This document shows positions 9,092-16,446 of a stretch of DNA of 60,186 nt, piece by piece. The translations under genes and the position numbers were made by a program. Positions within the stretch are counted from its first letter, which is position 1. Every line of letters starts with the position of its first letter. The notes below the pieces were generated by a model. That model had not been told where the DNA came from. It saw nothing but the letters and a program-made list of their open reading frames with translations, and made no database searches. The stretch lies in assembly GCF_946479605.1 (NCBI RefSeq), contig NZ_CAMLGT010000002.1:1-60186 (forward strand), written 5' to 3'. This stretch comes from an uncultured Lacibacter sp. Lineage in GTDB: Bacteria > Bacteroidota > Bacteroidia > Chitinophagales > Chitinophagaceae.

Positions 9092-9766
9092 ATGCTGCAA
9101 ACCTCCACACTCAGGTTTTTAAAGGAACTCAAAAAGAACAACAACAAACCCTGGTTTGATGCTAACCGAAAATTATATGAAGCTGCCAAAACAGATTTCC
9201 TTGCATTTGTTGATGCTGTAATTGAAAAACATGGAAAGAAAGATCCTTCTATTGCTCACCTTGCAGCAAAGGATTGCATCTTCCGTATTAACCGTGATGT
9301 TCGTTTCAGTAAAGACAAGAGCCCCTATAAAACAAATATGGGTGCTTACATGAACAAGGATGGAAAGAAAGCCATGACCGCAGGTTATTACTTTCATTGT
9401 GAGCCGGGCGGTTCGTTTGGAGGCGGAGGTTTGTATGTACCGCCACCCGATCTGTTGAAAAATGTACGCCAGGAAATTGATTACAACTGGAAAGAGTTTC
9501 AGAAGATCATCAGCAATAAAAAATTCAAAGCAGTATTTGGCGATCTGTACATGGGCGATGATATGAAACTTACCCGGCCACCGAAAGGTTATGAAGCTGA
9601 TAATCCTGCCATTGAATACATTAAACTCAAAAGCTGGATCGGTATGCAGCAGTTTTCTGATGCTGATCTTACATCGAAAGACCTGGTGAAAAAAGTATGT
9701 ACCAATTTTGAAACCCTGCAGCCACTGCTGGTATTCTTAAATGAAGGCTTGCATGCAGGCGAATAA
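9092..9766 (+). CDS. DUF2461 domain-containing protein
   Basis: A 224-residue member of the DUF2461/TIGR02453 family, of unknown biochemical function and widespread in Bacteroidota. Family hallmarks are the N-terminal TLRFLKELKKNNNKPWFDANRKLY, then FRINRDVRFSKDKSPYKTNMGAYM, and AGYYFHCEPGGSFGGGGLYVPPPDLLKNVR. The ATG at 9092 is preferred to an upstream in-frame ATG at 9053, because the extra 13 residues come from intergenic sequence and the family starts near LQTSTLRFLKEL. It is followed by a strong terminator and is convergent with asd. Confidence 0.88.
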   Translation: MLQTSTLRFLKELKKNNNKPWFDANRKLYEAAKTDFLAFVDAVIEKHGKKDPSIAHLAAKDCIFRINRDVRFSKDKSPYKTNMGAYMNKDGKKAMTAGYYFHCEPGGSFGGGGLYVPPPDLLKNVRQEIDYNWKEFQKIISNKKFKAVFGDLYMGDDMKLTRPPKGYEADNPAIEYIKLKSWIGMQQFSDADLTSKDLVKKVCTNFETLQPLLVFLNEGLHAGE

Positions 9767-9786
9767 AACAAACGAGATTATAAAAC

Positions 9787-9820
9787 AAAGAGCGCTTCTG
9801 TTGAAGCGCTCTTTTGTTTT
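9787..9820 (+). terminator. Rho-independent terminator after the DUF2461 gene
   Basis: A perfect 12-bp stem (AAAGAGCGCTTC / GAAGCGCTCTTT) with a 4-base loop is followed by TTGTTTTG. The flanking A and T runs let it act in both directions between the convergent DUF2461 and asd genes. Confidence 0.85.
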
Positions 9821-9847
9821 GTTAAGTCTTACTATTCCCATTAATTC

Positions 9848-10855
9848 TTATAGCAAACCTTTGCCCTGCAGGTATTCTGCAATCTGCACAGCGTTTGTTG
9901 CTGCACCTTTGCGGAGGTTATCGCTAACGATCCACATGTTTAATGTGTTTGGTTGTGTTTCATCACGGCGGAGACGACCCACAAACACTTCATCTTTTTC
10001 GTGTGCATCCATTGGCATGGGGTACAATTGATTGGCATTATCATCTACAACAATAATACCCGGCGCACTGCTCAACAACGCTTTTACTTCGTTTAAATCG
10101 AAGTCGTTTGCAAATTCCACGTTCACGCTTTCGCTGTGTCCGCCCATTACCGGAATTCGTACTGTTGTTGCCGTAACACGGATCGAATCATCGCCCATAA
10201 TCTTGCAGGTTTCTTTCACCATTTTCATTTCCTCTTTGGTATAACCATTATCGAGGAACACATCAATCTGCGGAATCACGTTCAGATCAATGGGGTATTT
10301 ATAAGCCATTGGATATTCTTCACTGTTACCAGCTACCGCTTTTTCTCTTTCACCCATCAACTGATCAACCGCTTTTTTCCCTGTACCGGTAACGCTTTGG
10401 TAAGTTGAAACCACCACACGTTTGATCTGGTACTTTTTATGCAAAGGTTGCAATGCAACCACCATTTGAATTGTAGAACAGTTTGGGTTGGCAATTACTT
10501 TATCAGCTGCAGTTAATACATCAGCATTCACTTCAGGCACTACTAATTTCTTAGATGGATCCATACGCCAAGCACTGGAGTTATCAATAACAGTAATGCC
10601 TGCTTCTGCAAACTTAGGCGCCCATTCCAGTGATGTACCACCACCTGCGCTAAACAAGGCCACATCAGGTTTTGCAGCAATGGCGTCGGTCATACTTACT
10701 ACTTTAAATTTCTTCCCTTTGTATTCAACGTCTTTACCAACGGAACGTTCACTTGCAACGGGAAGTAATTCGGTAACGGGGAAATTCCGTTCAGCCAACA
10801 CCTGTAACATTTTGGTACCTACCAATCCGGTAGCGCCAACAACTGCAACTTTCAT
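9848..10855 (-). CDS. asd: Aspartate-semialdehyde dehydrogenase
   Basis: This enzyme reduces aspartyl phosphate to aspartate semialdehyde with NADPH, the branch-point step feeding lysine/diaminopimelate, threonine, methionine and isoleucine. The product is 335 residues from ATG 10855 (MKVAVVGATGLVG, the nucleotide-binding loop); 10 upstream in-frame codons to 10885 run into a repeat hairpin and are not expected in the family. The catalytic cysteine is in VIANPNCSTIQMV, and the substrate-binding histidine region reads RIPVMGGHSESVNVEF. The leader is unusual: between the promoter (11072-11103) and the start lie a short Lys/Thr-rich ORF, a terminator with an alternative antiterminator pairing, and a long inverted repeat. 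This suggests control by transcription attenuation. Confidence 0.96.
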   Translation of the reverse strand: MKVAVVGATGLVGTKMLQVLAERNFPVTELLPVASERSVGKDVEYKGKKFKVVSMTDAIAAKPDVALFSAGGGTSLEWAPKFAEAGITVIDNSSAWRMDPSKKLVVPEVNADVLTAADKVIANPNCSTIQMVVALQPLHKKYQIKRVVVSTYQSVTGTGKKAVDQLMGEREKAVAGNSEEYPMAYKYPIDLNVIPQIDVFLDNGYTKEEMKMVKETCKIMGDDSIRVTATTVRIPVMGGHSESVNVEFANDFDLNEVKALLSSAPGIIVVDDNANQLYPMPMDAHEKDEVFVGRLRRDETQPNTLNMWIVSDNLRKGAATNAVQIAEYLQGKGLL

Positions 10856-10870
10856 TTTGTTTGTTTTCCT

Positions 10871-10938
10871 GTCAGACGCCCTCATCGGACAGATTTGTTT
10901 TTTGTTGTTAATAGTTCCGTCCGACGAGGGCGTCTGAC
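10871..10938. repeat. Long inverted repeat (REP-like hairpin) in the asd leader
   Basis: The arms 10871-10890 (GTCAGACGCCCTCATCGGAC) and 10919-10938 are inverted copies with one mismatch over 20 bp, separated by a 28-base AT-rich loop. The hairpin lies 16 bases before the asd ATG, downstream of the attenuator terminator. A related GTCTGACG-containing hairpin occurs at 42438-42467, so this looks like a dispersed palindromic element. Any effect on asd translation is unproved. Confidence 0.7.
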
Positions 10939-10943
10939 GGGTA

Positions 10944-10977
10944 TAAAAAAATTAGGCCTTCCATTTCGGGAAGGCCT
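10944..10977 (-). terminator. Intrinsic terminator in the asd leader (attenuator terminator)
   Basis: On the minus strand, AGGCCTTCC (10977-10969) pairs with GGAAGGCCT (10962-10954) over 9 bp with a CGAAAT loop, followed by AA and seven T residues (10951-10945). No conventional minus-strand gene lies upstream. The only transcription it can stop is that from the promoter at 11072-11103, before it reaches asd. Its 5' arm is also complementary to 11017-11011. Confidence 0.85.
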
Positions 10978-11066
10978 GTTATTATGTTTTATACACAACG
11001 TACAAGATCACCTTCCCAGCGGAAACTGTTTCTTAGTGCGTTTTGTATGTTTCATTGTTATCATTG
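10945..11066 (-). promoter_or_regulatory. Candidate transcription attenuator controlling asd
   Basis: Four segments are visible on the minus strand. Segment 1 is TTTCC (11025-11021), segment 2 GGGAAGG (11017-11011), segment 3 CCTTCCC (10974-10968) and segment 4 GGAAGGCCT (10962-10954). Segments 1:2 can form a small hairpin, 2:3 pair over 7 Watson-Crick bases (antiterminator), and 3:4 form the terminator. A ribosome stalled on the Lys/Thr codons would mask segment 1 and free segment 2 to block termination. A ribosome reaching the stop would cover segment 2 and permit termination. The pairings are seen; the mechanism is inferred. Confidence 0.65.
11008..11055 (-). CDS. Putative leader peptide of asd (MKHTKRTKKQFPLGR)
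   Basis: A 15-codon ORF from ATG 11055 to TGA 11010-11008, or 18 codons from ATG 11064 (MITMKHTKRTKKQFPLGR). Codons 2-9 of the short form hold four Lys and two Thr, and the longer form adds Ile, Thr and Met. These are end products of the pathway that asd serves. The ORF lies just downstream of a consensus promoter and ends inside a sequence able to pair with the terminator's 5' arm. This matches ribosome-stalling leader peptides such as thrL in design. It is too short for statistical ORF support, and translation is inferred. Confidence 0.6.
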   Translation of the reverse strand: MKHTKRTKKQFPLGR

Positions 11067-11071
11067 AATGC

Positions 11072-11103
11072 CAAAATTAAATGCCACAAAGCGTTTCGCC
11101 AAA
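11072..11103 (-). promoter_or_regulatory. Bacteroidota-type promoter of the asd leader
   Basis: On the minus strand, TTTG (11103-11100), 20 bases, then TAATTTTG (11079-11072) match the phylum consensus TTTG-N19-21-TAnnTTTG. Transcription would start near 11065, just before the leader peptide. Confidence 0.7.
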
Positions 11104-11166
11104 TTGTTTTTATAAAAAAGATTGATTCATTTACGCAATCGTTTGATTAATGCTATTTTTAAGGAT

Positions 11167-12888
11167 ATGCACCGTTGCTTACTGCTTATAACAATTGTTT
11201 GTTTGCTGATGAGTTATACAAACAGGCTAACCGCACAAAACAGGTATGCTGTTGTTATAACGGAGATCATGAGCGATCCTGCTCCGCAGATCGGGTTACC
11301 AAATGTTGAATGGATCGAAATAAGAAACACAACCAATGCCGCCATCAACTTACAAAACTGGCGAGTGGGGGATGCATCTGGTGTAAGTGGTGTGCTGCCT
11401 AACTTTTTATTACAGCCCGATAGTAGTGCCATCATTTGCGGCACAACAGCAGCTGCAAGCTTGCAACAGTATGGCCGCACATTTGCCGTTACCAGTTTCC
11501 CTTCGTTAGATAATACAGGTGAAATGATCTTTATCCGCAACAACAACGGTGCAATCATTCATGCTGTTGAATACAATGTATCGTGGTTTAATAATGCGGT
11601 GAAAAGCGATGGCGGATGGACACTTGAAATGGTGGATGTAAAAAACCCCTGCAGTGGCAGCAGTAACTGGCGTGCAAGTGTTGATCCCCGTGGCGGAACA
11701 CCCGGTATTAAAAATTCAGTTGACGGAACAAATACTGATCAAACTCCTCCTGCTATTACGAGGGCTTTTGCCACAGATAACAACACACTGCTGCTGAGTT
11801 TTGATGAGCCGCTCGACAGTTTGTCGGCAGCAACAGCAGCTAACTACAGCATCAGCAATGGCATTGGTGCAGCAGCAACAGCAATATGTATTGCACCACT
11901 GTTCAATACTGTACAGCTTACACTCAATAATCAATTGCAGGCCGGCACAGTTTATATTGTTACTGCTTCAATTGTTAGCGATTGTGTTGGCAACCGTATA
12001 GGCGCATTTAATACAGCAAGAGTTGGTGTCAGTTCGCCTGTGGCGGCAAACGATATTATCATCAATGAGTTGCTGTTCAATCCCACAACTGATGGTACAG
12101 ATTATGTGGAACTGTATAACCGCAGCAATAAGATCATTAATTTAAAAACGTTACTGATCGCTAACCGCAACACAGCAGGCAGTATCGCCAATATGCGTGC
12201 GTTAACAACCACTGACCAGGCAATGTTTCCCGGTGAATATCTTGTACTCAGTGCAGATGAAACAATTGTAAAACGGCAATTCACTGCAAAGAATCTTTCT
12301 GCCTTTCTCAACATCAGCTCCATGCCTTCTTTTCCTGATGCAAGCGGAAATGTAGTAATAACCGACAATGGAGGTTTGGTGATTGACGAACTTTCGTACG
12401 ATGAAAAATGGCATTTTGCACTTATCCGCAACCGTGAGGGTGTGGCACTTGAACGTATTGATCCAAATGCTGTCACACAAAACAAAGACAACTGGCACAG
12501 TGCTGCAAAAGATGTGGGTTATGGCACACCTTCTTATCAAAACTCACAATTCCGTTTGGATCTGCAGGTGCAGGGCGATGTAACGGTGGCGCCTGAAGTA
12601 TTTTCACCCGACAATGATGGTACAGATGATCTTCTTACCATCAGCTACCGCTTTCCTGAAACCGGTTATGTCATGAACATAACTGTTTATGATGCCGGCG
12701 GACGACCAGTAAAAGACTTGCAGCGAAATGCCATTTGCAGCCAGCAGGGTAATTTTCGCTGGGATGGTTTGAATGATAAATTCCAGCAACTGCCAATGGG
12801 GCCTTATGTGATCTTTACCGAAGTATTTAACCTGCAGGGAAAAGTAAAACGTTTTAAAAACCAGGTTGTACTGGCAAGAAGACAATAG
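11167..12888 (+). CDS. Secreted lamin-tail-domain surface protein
   Basis: A 573-residue exported protein. The ATG at 11167 opens a signal peptide (MHRCLLLITIVCLLMSYTNRLTAQ). A lamin-tail-like domain follows (VVITEIMSDPAPQIGLPNVEWIEIRNTT..., about 28-160), then a bacterial Ig-like domain (PPAITRAFATDNNTLLLSFDEPLDS, about 195-290), and a second lamin-tail domain (DIIINELLFNPTTDGTDYVELYN, about 300-440). The C-terminal region (about 475-573) has FSPDNDGTDDLLTISYRF and FRWDGLNDKFQQLPMGPYVI, like FlgD-Ig or gliding-associated C-terminal modules that end type IX cargo. The role is probably extracellular adhesion or matrix; lamin-tail proteins may be linked to nucleic acid or glycan metabolism. An upstream ATG at 11122 is less likely, as it would place charged sequence before the signal. 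Confidence 0.82.
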   Translation: MHRCLLLITIVCLLMSYTNRLTAQNRYAVVITEIMSDPAPQIGLPNVEWIEIRNTTNAAINLQNWRVGDASGVSGVLPNFLLQPDSSAIICGTTAAASLQQYGRTFAVTSFPSLDNTGEMIFIRNNNGAIIHAVEYNVSWFNNAVKSDGGWTLEMVDVKNPCSGSSNWRASVDPRGGTPGIKNSVDGTNTDQTPPAITRAFATDNNTLLLSFDEPLDSLSAATAANYSISNGIGAAATAICIAPLFNTVQLTLNNQLQAGTVYIVTASIVSDCVGNRIGAFNTARVGVSSPVAANDIIINELLFNPTTDGTDYVELYNRSNKIINLKTLLIANRNTAGSIANMRALTTTDQAMFPGEYLVLSADETIVKRQFTAKNLSAFLNISSMPSFPDASGNVVITDNGGLVIDELSYDEKWHFALIRNREGVALERIDPNAVTQNKDNWHSAAKDVGYGTPSYQNSQFRLDLQVQGDVTVAPEVFSPDNDGTDDLLTISYRFPETGYVMNITVYDAGGRPVKDLQRNAICSQQGNFRWDGLNDKFQQLPMGPYVIFTEVFNLQGKVKRFKNQVVLARRQ

Positions 12889-12955
12889 CAGGTATGGTTT
12901 ACCATCTGCTCAAATGATATGCACTAACTTTACAGCGTATTGAATTGTTCTGATC

Positions 12956-13996
12956 ATGATGAGCCGCAAAAAAATATTCTACCCTGTCAGCGAACCGCTG
13001 CAACAGTACCTGCGGCTTTATCACCAATCGCTCAAGTTTCCTGTTTCTTATGATGATCTGAAATATTATGCAGAGGCAATTCCGCTGCTCGACAAATTCG
13101 GGAAAGACACGTTGTGGGAAACGGTGATCTATCCGCAATCAGAAGTAGCAAGAGTGCATGATCATTTAAAAGTGATCTATGCCAAGTTAAAAGCAGGCGG
13201 CGATCTGAAAGCGTTGCGGCATCTTTATATTGAGCGAATTGATTATTGCACCTTCGGCAACTCACACCCGTACCGCATCAAAATCGTTAACAAGTATAAC
13301 GATGTGTACGATTATTTCTACATCAAAACAGCAGATGCATCACGGGTGTATGGACTGGAGCTGGAGACCTTGCTTTCGCCCAATCCTATTCACTACCTCT
13401 GCGATGGCAGTACATTGGTTGAAGAACATATTGCAGGCATACCCGGCGATCAATTCATTAAACTTGTACCACGACGGCCGGAATATAATTTAAAACGTAT
13501 TGCCAAGGAGTTTGTAAAGTTCAATGAACGTTGCTTCCTGCGTTTGCTCGGCGATATGCGTTCGTACAATTTTGTATTCATCATTACTCCCGATTTTGAT
13601 GATTATAAATTCTTCATCCGTGCCATTGATTTTGACCAGCAGTTTTATGAAGGCAGCAAGAATATTTACCTGCCGCAATTCTTTAAAGAGAATTATGCGT
13701 TTGTGGAAATGGCACAAAAGCACCTGAACCGTGAAGTGATGCAACAATACCAGCAGGAGGAACGGGCGGTGATTGCACGCAGGATCAGGGAGGAGCGTTA
13801 CCGTTTAAAAGACCTGCGTGATGTATTGGTAAAAGACCAGATATCTACTCCAGAAAAAATCAAGCAACTTGGTCATGAACTGGCACTGCATTATGATGAC
13901 GCCATTTTTGAAAAATGTAAAAGTATGGGCGAGATCATTGACCGGAGTTTGAAACGTGCACTGATCAATACACACACAAAGGAGTTTAAGATTTGA
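12956..13996 (+). CDS. Uncharacterised protein with possible protein-kinase-like fold
   Basis: A 346-residue cytoplasmic protein I do not recognise by name. It has an order of motifs reminiscent of kinase or aminoglycoside-phosphotransferase folds: a Lys in a beta strand (DYFYIKTADASR, K124), a Glu in the following helix (YGLELETLL, E135/E137), a hinge-like TLVEEHIAGIPGDQF, a catalytic-loop-like LLGDMRSYNFVF with Asp200 and Asn205 at D+5, and AIDFDQQF with Asp225 in the metal-binding position. The C-terminal 100 residues are helical and highly charged. It stands alone between the lamin-tail gene and a terminator. A weak -7 box (TAACTTTA, 12925-12932) precedes it. The fold is inferred from motif order only. 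Confidence 0.6.
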   Translation: MMSRKKIFYPVSEPLQQYLRLYHQSLKFPVSYDDLKYYAEAIPLLDKFGKDTLWETVIYPQSEVARVHDHLKVIYAKLKAGGDLKALRHLYIERIDYCTFGNSHPYRIKIVNKYNDVYDYFYIKTADASRVYGLELETLLSPNPIHYLCDGSTLVEEHIAGIPGDQFIKLVPRRPEYNLKRIAKEFVKFNERCFLRLLGDMRSYNFVFIITPDFDDYKFFIRAIDFDQQFYEGSKNIYLPQFFKENYAFVEMAQKHLNREVMQQYQQEERAVIARRIREERYRLKDLRDVLVKDQISTPEKIKQLGHELALHYDDAIFEKCKSMGEIIDRSLKRALINTHTKEFKI

Positions 13997-14012
13997 TTAA
14001 CTCGAATAAACT

Positions 14013-14040
14013 AAAATGCCCCGCAGTTGCGGGGCATTTT
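14013..14040. terminator. Bidirectional terminator between convergent genes
   Basis: A perfect 12-bp stem (AAAATGCCCCGC / GCGGGGCATTTT) with loop AGTT, placed between the stops of the plus-strand kinase-fold gene (13996) and the minus-strand PfkB gene (14059). Confidence 0.9.
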
Positions 14041-14058
14041 ACATAACATTATTTTTTA

Positions 14059-14982
14059 TCACACCAACTCAATATCAAAACTCACCAGCTGCACAAACTG
14101 TTCAATACGTGCATCAATATCTTCTTTTGAAATTTCTTTCAAACGTGTGGTGCCAAATTTTTCTACACAGAAACTGGCCATGGCGCTACCAACGATAATA
14201 GCCGTTTTCATATTATCGAAACTGATGTCTTTTGTTTTGGCTATATGCCCAATAAAACCACCGGCAAATGTATCGCCGGCACCTGTGGGGTCAAACACAT
14301 CTTCCAATGGTAGTGCCGGAGCAAAGAAAACCTTGTCCTCATGAAACAGCAATGCACCGTGTTCGCCTTTTTTAATAACAAGGTATTTCGGGCCCATGTT
14401 CATGATCACCTTCGCTGCTTTTACCAATGAGTATTGTGCACTCAGCTGGCGTGCCTCGCTATCGTTCACCATCAGCACATCCACCTTGCTCAGCACTTTT
14501 TCCAGGTCTTCCATGGCTGTTTCCATCCAGAAGTTCATGGTATCGAGCACCACCAGCTTGGGTTTGTTCTTCAGCTGATTGATGACAGCGTGTTGTACCG
14601 CCGGAACAAGGTTGCCCAGCATCAGAAATTCGCAATCCTGGTAGCTATCGGGCACAACCGGGTTGAAATTTGCCAGCACATTCAATTGTGTGTCCAGGGT
14701 ATCACGGGTGTTCATATCCAAATGATAGCGGCCGCTCCAGAAAAATGATTTTTCGTTTTCCCTGATCTCCACACCTTCTGTTACTACGCCACGGGCTTCA
14801 AGCGCCTGCAATTCTTCTCTCGGAAAATCGCCACCCACAACGGAAAGTTGTTTGATAGGATGGGCAAAATTCGAAGCGCTCCAGGCAATATAGGTAGCTG
14901 CACCGCCAATGATTTTATCGCTTTTACCGAAAGGAGTTTCAATTGCATCAAAGGCCATAGAGCCCACAACTACTAAAGACAT
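14059..14982 (-). CDS. PfkB-family carbohydrate/nucleoside kinase
   Basis: A 307-residue ribokinase-fold kinase. ATG 14982 gives MSLVVVGSMAFDAIETPFGKSDKIIGGAATYIAWSAS, with the Gly-Gly substrate-binding motif near residue 27. An ORF extension of 28 codons to 15066 is not family-like. The PfkB signature is DVFDPTGAGDTFAGGFIGHI, where the Asp of GAGD is the catalytic base. The substrate (ribose, adenosine, fructose or other) cannot be fixed. The promoter box TACCTTTG lies at 15027-15034 on the minus strand. It is convergent with the upstream neighbour across a strong terminator. Confidence 0.93.
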   Translation of the reverse strand: MSLVVVGSMAFDAIETPFGKSDKIIGGAATYIAWSASNFAHPIKQLSVVGGDFPREELQALEARGVVTEGVEIRENEKSFFWSGRYHLDMNTRDTLDTQLNVLANFNPVVPDSYQDCEFLMLGNLVPAVQHAVINQLKNKPKLVVLDTMNFWMETAMEDLEKVLSKVDVLMVNDSEARQLSAQYSLVKAAKVIMNMGPKYLVIKKGEHGALLFHEDKVFFAPALPLEDVFDPTGAGDTFAGGFIGHIAKTKDISFDNMKTAIIVGSAMASFCVEKFGTTRLKEISKEDIDARIEQFVQLVSFDIELV

Positions 14983-15026
14983 AAGAGGGTTTGTTTTTAA
15001 TTGTACCGCTTTTTTGCGGACGCCGA

Positions 15027-15034
15027 CAAAGGTA
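15027..15034 (-). promoter_or_regulatory. -7 promoter box (TACCTTTG) of the PfkB kinase gene
   Basis: The minus strand reads TACCTTTG, a perfect TAnnTTTG, 44 bases before the ATG at 14982. No clear -33 TTG is present at the expected spacing. Confidence 0.5.
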
Positions 15035-15064
15035 ATGGCTGAGGGCTTAACCACGAAAAAGCAC

Positions 15065-15096
15065 ATAAAAAAAGCGCCTTCCTGGGGAAGGCGCTT
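15065..15096 (-). terminator. Terminator after the small secreted protein gene
   Basis: On the minus strand, AAGCGCCTTCC pairs with GGAAGGCGCTT (11 bp, 3-base loop), followed by five Ts. It ends transcription from the gene at 15115-15588 before the PfkB gene. Confidence 0.85.
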
Positions 15097-15114
15097 GCGA
15101 ATATAAAGCCCGTT

Positions 15115-15588
15115 TTATTTTTTGTCGCTGCGTACAAGGTCAAAGAACTTGTTATCGCTCATACCCAACCATATCTGGTCGATCTGGTTAATGTCAAAAG
15201 CCTTGTCAAAACAAATGTACTGGATGTGGTTTTGGCCGGCACTCACTGTCCAGTTGCAAGAGAGGTCGCCATCTTTTGCCTGGGTAGTGTAGTTGTAGAA
15301 CATCTCGTTGTTCTTGAGCTTGATGTAGATCTTGTAGTCGTTCCATTTGAAAGGATCGGCACCCTCCTGGTTAATTACCGCCATACGCATTTTGGTATAA
15401 CCGGTACCATCATCACGGGTGATGTATTCGTTTTTTGTAACATAAACACCAATGAGAAAATTGATGGTTTTGCTGGGGTTTGAAATGCTCTCGTAATAAT
15501 AATAATCACTTTGAGCTTTTACAGCAGTGGGAGCCATTGCCAGGAATACTCCGCAGATCAGGGCGAGGAAGAAAAGTTTCTTTTTCAT
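15115..15588 (-). CDS. Small secreted hypothetical protein
   Basis: A 157-residue protein I cannot assign. ATG 15588 opens a clear signal peptide (MKKKLFFLALICGVFLAMAPTAVKAQ), so it is periplasmic or exported. The mature part starts SDYYYYESISNPSKTINFLIGVYVTKNEYITRDDG and contains many aromatic and polar strands, consistent with a small beta-sandwich. An upstream in-frame ATG at 15618 is not used, since it would put ten polar residues before the signal. A -7 box (TAGTTTTG) stands at 15607-15614. It is divergent from the TetR-family gene; a functional link to it is unproved. Confidence 0.8.
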   Translation of the reverse strand: MKKKLFFLALICGVFLAMAPTAVKAQSDYYYYESISNPSKTINFLIGVYVTKNEYITRDDGTGYTKMRMAVINQEGADPFKWNDYKIYIKLKNNEMFYNYTTQAKDGDLSCNWTVSAGQNHIQYICFDKAFDINQIDQIWLGMSDNKFFDLVRSDKK

Positions 15589-15606
15589 GTTAAGTGGTTT
15601 ACCATC

Positions 15607-15614
15607 CAAAACTA
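15607..15614 (-). promoter_or_regulatory. -7 promoter box (TAGTTTTG) of the small secreted protein gene
   Basis: A perfect TAnnTTTG on the minus strand, 18 bases before the ATG at 15588. It supports the shorter start, because it overlaps the upstream alternative start region. Confidence 0.5.
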
Positions 15615-15670
15615 TCATTTCTTCTTATTCGTTCCTATACCCACATAACGGTATTTTACGCAAAACAAAG

Positions 15671-15678
15671 TACATTTG
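15671..15678 (+). promoter_or_regulatory. -7 promoter box (TACATTTG) of the TetR gene; near-leaderless start
   Basis: A perfect -7 box ends only four bases before the ATG at 15683, so the mRNA would begin at or next to the start codon. Confidence 0.5.
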
Positions 15679-15682
15679 GTTC

Positions 15683-16273
15683 ATGGGAAAACTGAAAGTG
15701 CCAAAGAATGGCAACCGCAAAGACCTCATTGTTAAAGCCGGCGCAGCCCTGTTCAGGGAAAAAGGTTTTGGCGCAGCCAGTATGCGAGACCTGGCTGAAA
15801 ACCTGGGAATTGAAGCCGCCAGCTTGTACAATCACATCCGCTCAAAGAATGAGATTCTGGAGTCGGTATGTTTTAATGTAGCCAATCGTTTTAATCTCCA
15901 TCTCGATGAAATTGAGAGTGGCAGTCTGTCGCCGATCAAAAAGATCGAAACACTGCTTCGCTTCCATATTCAGAGTATGGTTGATAACTACGAAGAAGTA
16001 ATGGTAAGCGACAGAGAATGGAAACATCTCGATGAACCTTACCGTTCAAACTTCCACACGCAACGCCGCAACTACCGTAAGCGTTTTGCTGCTATTATTG
16101 AAGATGGAATTAAAAAGGGCGAGATCAAAAAAATTGATGCCCCGACAGCTGTTGTGATCCTGCTGCATTCTGTGACAGGTATTGAAAGCTGGCATCGTTC
16201 CACTGCCAAGATCAGTGGTGCTGAGCTGGAAGACAATATGGTCATGATCATGATCGATGGGTTACGCAAGTAA
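15683..16273 (+). CDS. TetR/AcrR-family regulator beside the phenylacetate genes
   Basis: A 196-residue repressor. The ATG at 15683 follows a -7 box by four bases; a 52-codon upstream extension reads through the divergent promoter and is rejected. The N-terminal helix-turn-helix is canonical (KDLIVKAGAALFREKGFGAASMRDLAENLGIEAASLYNHIRSKNEIL). The C-terminal ligand domain includes a region like YcdC-type members (MVDNYEEVMVSDREWKHLDEPYRSNFHTQRRNYRKRF). It is followed in the same direction by paaE, so it probably regulates the paa genes in response to a phenylacetyl-CoA-type ligand. This is inference from position; the usual PaaR proteins are also TetR-like. Confidence 0.9.
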   Translation: MGKLKVPKNGNRKDLIVKAGAALFREKGFGAASMRDLAENLGIEAASLYNHIRSKNEILESVCFNVANRFNLHLDEIESGSLSPIKKIETLLRFHIQSMVDNYEEVMVSDREWKHLDEPYRSNFHTQRRNYRKRFAAIIEDGIKKGEIKKIDAPTAVVILLHSVTGIESWHRSTAKISGAELEDNMVMIMIDGLRK

Positions 16274-16350
16274 GTCTGATTTGCATTTGCTTTCTCACAT
16301 TAACAGCTGATTTACCAATGAAATACCTTTTCCTGTTTGTTTGTGCCTTT

Positions 16351-16358
16351 TAAATTTG
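16351..16358 (+). promoter_or_regulatory. Probable paaE promoter box (TAAATTTG)
   Basis: A perfect -7 box within TTTTAAATTTGTAACAAAAG. The same 13-base string TTAAATTTGTRAC occurs before paaA (17606-17618). TTTGTAACAAA forms a small palindrome. The implied leader before the ATG at 16447 is about 80 nt. Confidence 0.5.
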
Positions 16359-16446
16359 TAACAAAAGGCGCAGGAGGAGTTTTTTTTCTTATTGAAAGCT
16401 GAAACCTGCTTAACCTTGCTTTAAGAATAACTTTTTTGATTGCTGT

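Noticed and set aside
11716..12001. Overlapping Cys/Gln-rich ORFs on both strands
   Set aside because: They are low-complexity translations of GCA/CAG-rich codons in the lamin-tail gene.
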